Part shown: piece after piece, positions 8,860 to 15,727 of the stretch
Layout: each line of letters begins with the position of its first letter
How positions within the stretch are numbered: position 1 is the stretch's first letter
Source: Phaeobacter gallaeciensis DSM 26640
GTDB taxonomy: Bacteria > Pseudomonadota > Alphaproteobacteria > Rhodobacterales > Rhodobacteraceae
Reading direction: 5' to 3'
Assembly: GCF_000511385.1 (NCBI RefSeq)
Contig: NC_023137.1
Location: 1,805,001-1,869,000 of the forward strand
Length of the DNA: 64,000 bases
Notes under the pieces: model-generated
Told to the model about the DNA's origin: nothing
Database searches by the model: none
The model's input: the letters and a program-made list of their open reading frames with translations, nothing else
Position numbers and translations under genes: made by a program

Positions 8860-9186
8860 ATGACCGACACCGTAGGGCAGGCACTCACCACCAGCTCAGC
8901 TGATGTATTCACCGTTCCAGCAGGCAAGGTTCGCCACGTCACCTTGATCCAGGTCTGCAACGTGGACGGCACCAACGCAGCAGACGCCACCATCCAGTGG
9001 ACCGACGCCAGCAATTCCGACGCTGTAACCCGGCTGGCCTATCAGGTCACAGTTGAGGCGCAGGACAGCCGCACAATGTCCGTTGGCGCCTTGGCTCTCG
9101 CGGCTGGCGACAAGCTGCAAGCATTGGCGTCGGCGGCAAGCGATTTGGAGATGACGGTGACCTACTACGACGAGGACGCCGCCTGA
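8860..9186 (+). CDS. Small beta-rich prophage tail-region protein
   Basis: A 108-aa protein three bases after the fibre gene, ending as TGATG into the next. It is made of repeated strands (KVRHVTLIQVCNVDGTN, DATIQWTD, LEMTVTYYDED) with no charged helices, and looks like a single beta-sandwich domain. Such proteins in prophage tail-tip operons are often fibre trimerisation or decoration domains. No family was recognised; the role is inferred from its neighbours. Confidence 0.6.
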   Translation: MTDTVGQALTTSSADVFTVPAGKVRHVTLIQVCNVDGTNAADATIQWTDASNSDAVTRLAYQVTVEAQDSRTMSVGALALAAGDKLQALASAASDLEMTVTYYDEDAA

Positions 9187-10004
9187 TGCGCGGGGTTCGT
9201 CATCTGGGCGGGCTGGCTTCTGCTGGCGCCAGTCTAAAGGGTGTCGGGAAGGGAGGCGGATCGGACGCTGGAATTGTCAGCCTTCCAACAGGGAGCGGGC
9301 AATATACTTGCCCCACGTTCAGCACCCCTTCCAGCAACCCAAGGTCCATTACGGTGGATCCCGCGGGTGGCAATCTGGTCTCCTATGATTTTGCGACCGG
9401 CTTGATCTATGTGCACGATGGCCTGACCGGAACCGTGCTGTCGTCATTTGCCTCGCCTGACCCCAGTGCAACCATTGAAGACATGGAGATTGATCCGGCT
9501 ACCGGAAACCTTCTGCTTATGGGGGGCGGGAATTTACAAATTCAAGACGGAGTTTCCGAGACGGCCCTGACGGAAATCGCAGGTGTTGGCGGCAGCGGGT
9601 TCACCGTCCTGAGCGGTAACTTTGTCACCACTTCCGGCCGCACAATTCGAACGCATGACGGCTTCAGTAGCACCGTGACCTCCAGCGTGACAGTTGACAG
9701 CAACTTGCCAACACTGGTCGGCCTGACCGTGGACCCAACCGGTCAGTTCCTAGTCTGTGCAGGAAACAACAACACCCATCCTTCGCTGATCTATGTCACC
9801 CCAGAAACAGGATCATTCGCGGCAGGTTTCAGAACCTGTCCATCTTGCCATGGCGTTGCCTTCGATCAGGAAGGTCGTGTCGTCACAATGACCCGAACTG
9901 GCGATAAGTTCTATGTCCCGGTTATGGAGAATGGGTTTACCGCAGACGGGGTGATCTACGCGGCTCGACCTGAACAATACAGAAGGGATGACAACTACTC
10001 ATGA
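9186..10004 (+). CDS. Beta-propeller (NHL/YVTN-like) tail fibre protein
   Basis: 272 aa with a short glycine-rich N-terminus, then five to six repeats of about 40 residues. Each holds a D-P-x-x-G-N/Q-L/F loop followed by strands: ITVDPAGGNLVSYDF, MEIDPATGNLLLMGGGN, LTVDPTGQFLVCAGNNN, VAFDQEGRVVTMTRTG. This is the spacing of NHL or YVTN beta-propeller blades. There is a C-P-S-C-H motif near residue 217. It sits between fibre and fibre-assembly genes, so a receptor-binding role is the simplest reading. A propeller in this position is unusual. Confidence 0.65.
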   Translation: MRGVRHLGGLASAGASLKGVGKGGGSDAGIVSLPTGSGQYTCPTFSTPSSNPRSITVDPAGGNLVSYDFATGLIYVHDGLTGTVLSSFASPDPSATIEDMEIDPATGNLLLMGGGNLQIQDGVSETALTEIAGVGGSGFTVLSGNFVTTSGRTIRTHDGFSSTVTSSVTVDSNLPTLVGLTVDPTGQFLVCAGNNNTHPSLIYVTPETGSFAAGFRTCPSCHGVAFDQEGRVVTMTRTGDKFYVPVMENGFTADGVIYAARPEQYRRDDNYS

Positions 10005-10474
10005 CCCAGCTTTACCACACCGCCACCACCGCCCCGGCACCTCTGCCGCACCGCATTCGTCTGAGCGACGGGCGCAGCCGCACCGATCCGGCCAGCTTCA
10101 CAGCCGAGGAAATCGCGGATGCCGGTTACATCGCATCACCGCCGCAGCCTGATCATGATCCTGCAACCCAGCGCCTGACGTGGGACGGGGCCGCTTGGGG
10201 CGTTGAGGATATCCCGGTGCCGGATCCGGTCTATCGGGATCTGGATAGCGCTGCGCTCATTTCCCTTCTGGAGACCGCCGGTGGCATGACGCCGGAGCAG
10301 GTGGTGCAGTCCAGCAATGATCCGAACCTGACCTACTTCTGGTTGTTGCTGAAAGTTTCGCCGTTCACGAGCCGGGCAAATCCGAAGCTACCCGGCGCCT
10401 TGGCAGGGCTTGACGCTCTGGGATACCTGCCCAACGGATCCCAGGCCGTTCTGGATGGCTGGCCAACCGCCTGA
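10001..10474 (+). CDS. Tail fibre assembly-like protein
   Basis: 157 aa, overlapping the propeller gene as ATGA. The N-terminal half (RIRLSDGRSRTDPASFTAEE, then W-D-G-A-A-W-G-V-E-D) has the pattern of tail fibre assembly / DUF4376-type proteins that accompany phage fibres. The C-terminal half is helical (YFWLLLKVSPFTSRANPKLP). It probably helps fold or attach the fibre encoded upstream. Assignment is by weak similarity and position. Confidence 0.5.
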   Translation: MTQLYHTATTAPAPLPHRIRLSDGRSRTDPASFTAEEIADAGYIASPPQPDHDPATQRLTWDGAAWGVEDIPVPDPVYRDLDSAALISLLETAGGMTPEQVVQSSNDPNLTYFWLLLKVSPFTSRANPKLPGALAGLDALGYLPNGSQAVLDGWPTA

Positions 10475-10799
10475 TTGGTGCGCCCGCAGCGGGACGGGCT
10501 ATCGCACCACCAAAGCAATCAAATGGGAGATCGGAACCAAGGGGTCCGGTCTCTTTTTGTACGTGCCGGAGGGGTTCCCCTTCGATGTCTCAATTCCCCG
10601 CTGGGCCGGGTGGATCTTTGACCGGCACAACCCGCGATACCTGAAAGCCGCAGCGCTGCATGACTACGCCATTCACGTCCTTGGCTGGGGCCGGGTCAGC
10701 GCGGCCGCACCGTTTTCCGAAGCCCTCCGCGCCGATGGCGTGGGGCGCATCCGCAGGCTGGCAATGGTGCTGGCCGTCACCATCCACAAATGGAGCTGA
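10455..10799 (+). CDS. DUF1353 family phage protein
   Basis: 114 aa from ATG 10455, which lies inside the end of the upstream gene; upstream TTG codons are less likely. The signature of DUF1353 is clear: L-Y-V-P-E-G-F-P-F-D-V-S-I-P-R-W near residue 37, then a PRYLKAAALHDYAIH helix. These proteins occur in phage genomes near tail-fibre and lysis genes. Their function is not established, though the conserved H-D pair suggests a metal-binding or enzymatic site. Confidence 0.75.
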   Translation: MAGQPPDWCARSGTGYRTTKAIKWEIGTKGSGLFLYVPEGFPFDVSIPRWAGWIFDRHNPRYLKAAALHDYAIHVLGWGRVSAAAPFSEALRADGVGRIRRLAMVLAVTIHKWS

Positions 10800-10808
10800 C
10801 ATAGGCAC

Positions 10809-11105
10809 ATGCGAGACCTGTTGTTTTCACCGGAGTTCTGGCTGGCGATGATCGCAGCCATTCTTCTCAAGCTGCGGGCGTCACCGCAGATTACGATCTT
10901 CGGTGCCATCACCACCACGGCGTCAGCGATCAGCTGCGCTTTGGTGTTCACGGAACCGCTGATGGATTGGTTGGAGTTGGACGGGGAGATCTACACCTAT
11001 GCCGTCTGCGCGCTGATCGCGCTGACGGGTGAGCATATCGCCCGGCAGGTGCTCTCCCTCGGCATTGAGGATGCGGTCCGACTGTTGCGGGGGAATAAGA
11101 AATGA
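10809..11105 (+). CDS. Probable holin (three membrane segments)
   Basis: A 98-aa protein with three hydrophobic segments: FWLAMIAAILLKL, ITIFGAITTTASAISCALVF and YTYAVCALIALTGEHIA. The tail is basic (RLLRGNKK). Size, topology and position just ahead of the endolysin fit a class I-type holin that permeabilises the inner membrane. It overlaps the next gene as ATGA. A second hydrophobic protein at 12212-12424 competes for the holin role; one of the two may be an antiholin. Confidence 0.6.
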   Translation: MRDLLFSPEFWLAMIAAILLKLRASPQITIFGAITTTASAISCALVFTEPLMDWLELDGEIYTYAVCALIALTGEHIARQVLSLGIEDAVRLLRGNKK

Positions 11106-11536
11106 CTTGGGGCAAGTTCATCATCGCGGCATGGGGGGTGGTGCTTGCGCTGAGCCTCATGACCAGTGCGCTACCGGCCAGCTGGTGGTTTGAACCTGGT
11201 GCGGTCAGGGTCTCCGACGCACGACGGGGTGTCTGTGCCAAGATGGATTTTGACCGTGAGATCAACCGGCCCTTCTTCGGGACGTGGAAGGTCACGGTCA
11301 TGCGAAAATCTAGCGGCGGCAGTTGGTACACCTTCCGCATCTTCTCTGAGGAAAATGACTACCGCCCAGACAACAGCCTTCCCGAGGATTTGAACATCTG
11401 CTGGTGGATCTGGGAAGACAGCATTGACCTCCCCCCTGGCGAATATCGCATCAACACGCTTTGGCGGATCTTTCCAACAGCCGGAGGTGTGCGCGAGGTC
11501 AGGCGCACCAGCAACACATTTGAGGTGACACCATGA
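11102..11536 (+). CDS. Signal-anchored prophage protein in lysis cassette
   Basis: 144 aa with an N-terminal signal anchor (FIIAAWGVVLALSLMTSAL) followed by a soluble strand-rich domain with W-Y-T-F-R-I-F-S and ICWWIWEDSIDLPPGEYRIN segments. It overlaps both neighbours as ATGA, so it is an integral part of the lysis operon. The exported domain resembles a small immunoglobulin-like or jelly-roll fold by strand pattern. Function unknown; it could modulate holin timing or bind the envelope. Confidence 0.6.
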   Translation: MTWGKFIIAAWGVVLALSLMTSALPASWWFEPGAVRVSDARRGVCAKMDFDREINRPFFGTWKVTVMRKSSGGSWYTFRIFSEENDYRPDNSLPEDLNICWWIWEDSIDLPPGEYRINTLWRIFPTAGGVREVRRTSNTFEVTP

Positions 11537-12210
11537 ACGCGGAGACACTCTGGCTGCAGGAGCGGCTTTCTCAGCTGGGATTCGACCCCGGCCCGATTGA
11601 TGGCCTGCGCGGTCCCCGCACAGACGCTGCGGTTGTCGCGTTCAAGCGGTCGGTTGGCCTGCGCGCGCGGCCCTATGTTGGCCCGCTGACCCGCGCGGCG
11701 CTGATGCCTGCGGTGCAAGAGCGGTCAGAACTGCCTTGGATGGCCGAAGCGGCCAAGATGCGCGGCCTGCATGAACAGCGCAACACCGCAGCCCTGCGGC
11801 GCTGGTTTGACGCCTCTGTGTCGTGGATCGACCCGCGCGACATCCCTTGGTGTGGTGCATTCGTTGCAACCTGTCACCGGGCGGTGGATCCAGACATTGA
11901 TCTGCCTGGGAACCCGTTGGGTGCCCGCAACTGGCACCCTTGGGGCGATAAGTGCGATCCCGTCTTCGGGGCTACCTTGGTATTCTGGCGGATCAGTCCG
12001 AACCATTGGGCCGGTCACGTCGGGTTCTATCACGGCGAAGACGACACGCATTATCACGTTCTCGGCGGCAATCAGGCGAATGCTGTCACCGTCACCCGGA
12101 TCGCCAAATCCCGCCTGCTGTCGGCGCGCTGGCCGATTGGCGTCCCGGTCACTGGTCGTCGCATTCTTCTGACCCCCGGCGGCACTCCAATTTCCACAAA
12201 TGAGGCATGA
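11533..12210 (+). CDS. Endolysin: peptidoglycan-binding domain + TIGR02594-type CHAP/NlpC peptidase
   Basis: 225 aa. Residues 1-60 form a PG_binding_1 repeat (LWLQERLSQLGFDPGPIDGL, R-G-P-R-T-D-A-A-V-V-A-F). Residues about 68-200 are the TIGR02594-type cysteine peptidase. The likely nucleophile is C107 in IPWCGAFVA, and the histidine is H162 in GHVGFYHGED. It would cleave peptidoglycan stem peptides at lysis. There is no signal peptide, so release depends on a holin. It starts as ATGA on the previous stop. Confidence 0.85.
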   Translation: MNAETLWLQERLSQLGFDPGPIDGLRGPRTDAAVVAFKRSVGLRARPYVGPLTRAALMPAVQERSELPWMAEAAKMRGLHEQRNTAALRRWFDASVSWIDPRDIPWCGAFVATCHRAVDPDIDLPGNPLGARNWHPWGDKCDPVFGATLVFWRISPNHWAGHVGFYHGEDDTHYHVLGGNQANAVTVTRIAKSRLLSARWPIGVPVTGRRILLTPGGTPISTNEA

Positions 12211-12211
12211 C

Positions 12212-12424
12212 ATGAGCAAGCTACGAAACCCCAAGGTGCAGGGGCAGCTGCGCCACCTTCTGACGGCCATCGGGCCGGTGCTTGCTGTGATCCTGGCATC
12301 CGATGATCCGGCTGCGTTGGTGCGTTCTCTCATCGGCGGCGCGGGCTGGCCTGCGCTGGTCGCGTTGCTGATGGCCGTGCTGGGGTTCTGGGCGTCATGG
12401 GTGGCCCCGGAGAAGGGTAAATGA
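12212..12424 (+). CDS. Small hydrophobic phage protein, holin/antiholin candidate
   Basis: 70 aa from ATG 12212, which has GAGG spaced properly; ATG 12200 is possible. It has two hydrophobic helices (LLTAIGPVLAVILA and WPALVALLMAVLGFWASWVA) and a charged end (PEKGK). Such two-span proteins in alphaproteobacterial prophages lie next to endolysin and spanin genes and act as holin-like pores. It overlaps the i-spanin gene as ATGA. Confidence 0.6.
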   Translation: MSKLRNPKVQGQLRHLLTAIGPVLAVILASDDPAALVRSLIGGAGWPALVALLMAVLGFWASWVAPEKGK

Positions 12425-12648
12425 TCTCCGCGATCCTGTCTCGCTTCTGGGGCTATCTGGTGGCCGCTGGGGCGTTCCTCGCGGCTATCTGGGCTTATGG
12501 GCGGTCACAGAAAGCAGAGGGCCGCAAGGAAACGTATATTGAGGCAAAGGAGCGAGACCATGCCAAAGCTGATTCCATTCGTGATCGGGTTGAGCGCGCT
12601 GATGATGACCAGCTGCGGGAATTCGATGACGCGGGCTATCGAGACTGA
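12421..12648 (+). CDS. Rz-like inner-membrane spanin
   Basis: 75 aa with an N-terminal membrane helix (WGYLVAAGAFLAAIWAYG) followed by a highly charged helix rich in K, E, R and D (KAEGRKETYIEAKERDHAKA). This is the layout of an i-spanin whose periplasmic coiled coil pairs with an outer-membrane lipoprotein. The o-spanin frame starts inside this gene at 12560, the classical Rz/Rz1 nesting. Confidence 0.7.
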   Translation: MISAILSRFWGYLVAAGAFLAAIWAYGRSQKAEGRKETYIEAKERDHAKADSIRDRVERADDDQLREFDDAGYRD

Positions 12649-12802
12649 GACGGCTGCTGAGGCTGAGATATGCCGGACCATCGGTCAAAAGTTGCCCACG
12701 CGATCCCGCCAAGATACGCAGCAGACCAGGGATGAAATTCAAGAAGCGTATCTGAACTTCAAGCTGACCTGCCCACGATGGGCGCACCTAATACCCGCAT
12801 GA
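12560..12802 (+). CDS. Rz1-like outer-membrane lipoprotein spanin (overlapping Rz)
   Basis: 80 aa from ATG 12560, with AAGGAG nine bases upstream, reading a different frame inside the i-spanin gene and continuing 154 bases beyond it. It begins MPKLIPFVIGLSALMMTSC: a lipoprotein signal with cysteine at residue 19. The mature part is short and charged. Together with the i-spanin it would bridge and fuse the two membranes at the end of lysis. It is the last gene of the prophage operon. Confidence 0.7.
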   Translation: MPKLIPFVIGLSALMMTSCGNSMTRAIETETAAEAEICRTIGQKLPTRSRQDTQQTRDEIQEAYLNFKLTCPRWAHLIPA

Positions 12803-12817
12803 CTGCAACGTGTGAGC

Positions 12818-12839
12818 CCCGCCAGTGAGCGGGTTTTTT
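12818..12839 (+). terminator. Rho-independent terminator after the lysis cassette
   Basis: Perfect stem CCCGC / GCGGG around a six-base loop (CAGTGA), followed by six T. It lies 15 bases after the last prophage stop and marks the right end of the late operon. Confidence 0.85.
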
Positions 12840-12995
12840 GTTTTTTGAAGCTGTAGCTGCGAAGCGCAGAAAGCGGGATTTGCAAAGTCGTGTTCATCTG
12901 TACACGGTGAAGGGGCTGCCCAATCGCTAAACCGCGTTTGGCATACCTTTCACAGAGGCTGCGGGGTAAGTCCGTTAAATAACGGGGAAGTTCGC

Positions 12996-14030
12996 TCAGA
13001 CCGCGATTTGTGCTGTGCCAATAGACACAACGACGTCAGTGAGTTTTCCCTCCCCTGAGATGGTTCCGTGCAAACTCAAGCTTTGCAGCACCATCGGCTG
13101 ATTGAGCTTTGCCGTGATACTACCGGAGAAGAAGCTGTTTGGTTCCGCTCTGATACTATTCAGATCTATATGCCAGTGGAATTTGTCTTCGTGGCTTATA
13201 ATCTCGCCACCAACCTGATCAAAGATAGTCAAATCGGCATTGGGATTGTTGGGCCGTTCAAGAGCACCACGAAATTCGCAATATCCTGTTGGTGAATGTG
13301 GAATGTCGATTTGCTGAATTAGCCCGGTGATATCGAATAGGCCAATAGCGTAGCTCTCGCCAGTCGAAGTAAAAATGGGAGGTGGGGCCGCTAGGCTGAC
13401 GTAAAACTCGCACTCGCCTTTCTGTGCGATTTCGTCGTGTCTCGTGTTCGCAATATAGCGAAGGGCATTTTCTATAGTGCCGTTTTGCGCAAGCTGATTG
13501 AGGATTTCTGTTTCACTTATCAAGGGGCGGGTTTCAACCATCAGCCCGACGTTGAATCTTAACTTTGAAAATCGAGCAAACCGGAAGAGCAATTCACATC
13601 GAACGCCCCAAGTCAGAACCTCTTGCTCCGAAACCTGTTCAAGTTCCCTAAGTAAAATGCCATGCTTTTCGGCTTTAATCTTCGCCGTATTTGTGTATCC
13701 ACTTGAAGAGACGGCAATCATCAAGTCGGCTCCAAGACTCACTCGCCTTCCAATCAGCTCCTCCACCCACATTACATCCTGGGGCTGTCTCCGATGCCTG
13801 CACTCGACATGGACCAGAGCGTCTGGCCGTCGAATTTCGATGTCAATTTGACGCTGTTGAGTTGGTGCGTCCGGGTCAGGGATGTGTTTGTCCCAAGTGA
13901 CGGATTTGGCTTTCGCCTCTAGTAGTTGATAAATGCGTGCCACGCGCTGCTCGAACTGTCGCGATGAAATCAAAGTTCGGCTCCTCTTCGCCTCAGAACA
14001 CATATATATGGTTTTGTCGCACAGATACAT
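12996..14030 (-). CDS. Mrr-like restriction endonuclease-fold protein
   Basis: 344 aa. Residues about 22-130 match the Mrr-type PD-(D/E)XK fold: helix FEQRVARIYQLLEA, then D63 in QIDIEI, strand VHVECRHR with E76-x-R78, and a second half LMIAVSSSGYTNTAKIKAEK that parallels the T-S-x-x-x-x-x-x-A segment of Mrr. The usual ExK lysine is arginine here, so activity is uncertain. The C-terminal 200 residues form a separate strand-rich domain with no match I know. It stands alone, beyond the prophage terminator, in AT-richer DNA, as phage-borne defence genes often do. The start is uncertain; M11 is an alternative. Confidence 0.65.
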   Translation of the reverse strand: MYLCDKTIYMCSEAKRSRTLISSRQFEQRVARIYQLLEAKAKSVTWDKHIPDPDAPTQQRQIDIEIRRPDALVHVECRHRRQPQDVMWVEELIGRRVSLGADLMIAVSSSGYTNTAKIKAEKHGILLRELEQVSEQEVLTWGVRCELLFRFARFSKLRFNVGLMVETRPLISETEILNQLAQNGTIENALRYIANTRHDEIAQKGECEFYVSLAAPPPIFTSTGESYAIGLFDITGLIQQIDIPHSPTGYCEFRGALERPNNPNADLTIFDQVGGEIISHEDKFHWHIDLNSIRAEPNSFFSGSITAKLNQPMVLQSLSLHGTISGEGKLTDVVVSIGTAQIAV

Positions 14031-14090
14031 TGAAGAGATTCATTTTGGGAATCCAACCTGATAGCCTGGATGCATGAGTAGCTGGATCTC

Positions 14091-14336
14091 ACGAAGTTCA
14101 AGGCCACGAAATGGTCGTCCTACGATGACAGCTTGATGCGACGTGGATCGCTGTCGAACTGGTTTGATCTTGATATGGTTAGGACACCCCCTCCGAACTG
14201 CCTGCACGGACGACAGTTCCAGATCAGCGACACTGCGATCCAGACTTGCCCAACCATACAGGCGCTGATCAGCATGCTGCTGCGGCAGACTACTGGGTTC
14301 GTTGAGAGCCTACTGTGACTTATCGGATTGGGCTGA
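14091..14336 (+). pseudogene. IS5-family transposase remnant (N-terminal fragment)
   Basis: The frame through 14097-14315 reads like the start of an IS5-family (IS1182/IS903-like group) transposase: KWSSYDDSLMRRGSLSNWFD, then G-R-Q-F-Q-I-S-D-T-A-I-Q-T-C and LRQTTGFVESLL. A TGA follows at 14316 where the family continues with an arginine. After it the reading continues LIGLG and then meets a second TGA. There is no start codon, no catalytic DDE region and no terminal repeats visible, so this is dead debris of an insertion event. It fills most of the 329-base gap between the two neighbouring genes. Confidence 0.7.
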
Positions 14337-14359
14337 AAGTAAGTCTTTAAGATGGCTCT

Positions 14360-15085
14360 CTAACCCCTCAAATACTTCTCTTTGGTGCGTTGTAAAATGA
14401 GTGCGAGCCTAGTGGAGAATTTTCGGCCGTCTTTTATCTCAGCAACACAATAGCCTCGCAACATTCCGCTTAGCGGCAGGATAACCCGTGCGGCCTCCTG
14501 TATACACTGAATAAATGTGTCCCGCTGTTTGAACGGCCCACTGCGGATTGATTTGGTGCCGTCCCTTTTTAGTTCCAGCCCCCCAGGAGATGGATGGGTT
14601 CCAAGTACAGAAAGTGCTTTGTAGTTTTGCTCACGCTTTCGCTCCGTGAAACCATCACGATTATCCAAGTACTTGCGAATGACCACAGGTTTGTACTCTT
14701 CCGGGCTTTTCTTAGGGTCCGATAACAACCATGCTTCCGGTCGGCCTCGCTCATCCAAAAGATAACTCAGTAGGAATTGAGTTTCTAGAATATCACGAGC
14801 ATACATTGCGCTTCCGGTATAGTTGCCCGACATGGCACTGCGCAGACAGTAAGACGCAGCATCGAAAGTACGAAGAAATAGTCCCACTAATGCGACATGT
14901 CGATCGCCAGAAGGCCTCATCCTGCGAACAGTTTCAACGCAGTCCATGTAAGCCTCTATCAGTTCAAGATGGTCTTGGAGGTGTTCTTCTGATGCCATCA
15001 CTTTAGTGGCCCACACCATCATCTCATCTTCTGCAGCCCAGAGACGCGAAAGATTTTCTGGAACTATATAGGTCACTTTCGACAA
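14360..15085 (-). CDS. Unidentified helical protein of the accessory strip
   Basis: 241 aa, predicted almost all alpha-helical. The central part (FLRTFDAASYCLRSAMSGNY, then ARDILETQFLLSYLLDE) resembles the pattern of DUF5677/HEPN-like helical bundles, with an R-D-x-x-E-T-x-F-L core. A basic middle (NRDGFTERKREQNYKAL) follows. No confident family assignment. Its context (lone gene, lower G+C, beside an Mrr-like nuclease and a transposase remnant) suggests a horizontally acquired defence or stress gene. Confidence 0.5.
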   Translation of the reverse strand: MSKVTYIVPENLSRLWAAEDEMMVWATKVMASEEHLQDHLELIEAYMDCVETVRRMRPSGDRHVALVGLFLRTFDAASYCLRSAMSGNYTGSAMYARDILETQFLLSYLLDERGRPEAWLLSDPKKSPEEYKPVVIRKYLDNRDGFTERKREQNYKALSVLGTHPSPGGLELKRDGTKSIRSGPFKQRDTFIQCIQEAARVILPLSGMLRGYCVAEIKDGRKFSTRLALILQRTKEKYLRG

Positions 15086-15373
15086 TTAACTTACCTTCGC
15101 AGCCGTCTTCCAGCCACATTGCATGCACCGAATTGCCGAGACAATACCCTAAGAGTAAATGACCGCTTCGGGCTGACTGGCGCCATCCGGGTTCGGGTGC
15201 CAGGGGGCGAATTTGCCGTGCGTCAGCAGTAGTACCTCGGCAAGGCAGCTTGGAGGCCAAACTACATCATGCTGAACCACGCGCGAACGTCAGATGTCTA
15301 CCGCAGGCCGTTTCGCTTCTCTCGCAGCTTGACGCACTCGAAATGTTCCCTATTTGTTCGATTCATGTGGGCC

Positions 15374-15604
15374 ATGCGAAAAACGGTAATCGGCGGCGAA
15401 GTCAGCGAAGATGATTGGGTGATTGTCTGGAACGGCCGTTCGGTGGGCCGGATAAGTCTGGATGCATTTCCATATAATGATGCCAAGTCCTGGACGTGGG
15501 CGACATGGGTCCATCCAGCAGAGCACGGTCGGGTCGACACTATGGAAGAGGCCAGAGAGAAAGTACGAAAGGTAGTATTGCGCGTGTTGGCCAGCGAAGA
15601 CTAA
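15374..15604 (+). CDS. Small conserved-looking protein of unknown function
   Basis: 76 aa from ATG 15374. The frame is open further upstream to 15269, but that part is basic and low in structure. The core has alternating strands and tryptophans (DDWVIVWNGRSVGRI, SWTWATWVHPAEHGRVDTME) followed by a C-terminal helix. Small tryptophan-rich proteins of this kind occur in mobile regions of Rhodobacterales. No function is assigned, and no good ribosome site is visible. Confidence 0.5.
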   Translation: MRKTVIGGEVSEDDWVIVWNGRSVGRISLDAFPYNDAKSWTWATWVHPAEHGRVDTMEEAREKVRKVVLRVLASED

Positions 15605-15727
15605 CGCCGCTCCAATTCTAGACCTCTATCGAACCGTATCCGTGCGGAGAACATCTTCCAGACGCTCTGCAGCAGATCGTGGCGCGCCACAGTTGGGGCA
15701 GCGGTCTTGGCTGAAACCGGACGCCTG

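Larger units (their letters stand above)
1..12842 (+). mobile_element. Right arm of a siphovirus-like prophage
   Basis: About 18 short, tightly packed genes, nearly all on the + strand, run in the standard order of a long non-contractile-tailed phage: connector, tail completion, tail tube, frameshifting tail chaperones, very long tape measure, tail-tip and fibre proteins, then holin, endolysin and spanins, closed by a Rho-independent terminator. Many neighbours overlap as ATGA, TGATG or GTGA. The left arm (terminase, portal, capsid, integrase, repressor) is outside the window, so integrity cannot be judged. Every structural and lysis frame visible here is open, which argues against an old decayed prophage. 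Confidence 0.9.

Noticed and set aside
1..12842. Gene transfer agent (RcGTA-like) cluster
   Set aside because: Roseobacters often carry one, but the tape measure is far too long, and the typical gp12-gp15 set with peptidase and megatron is missing. A lysis cassette with spanins follows instead. A siphovirus prophage fits better.
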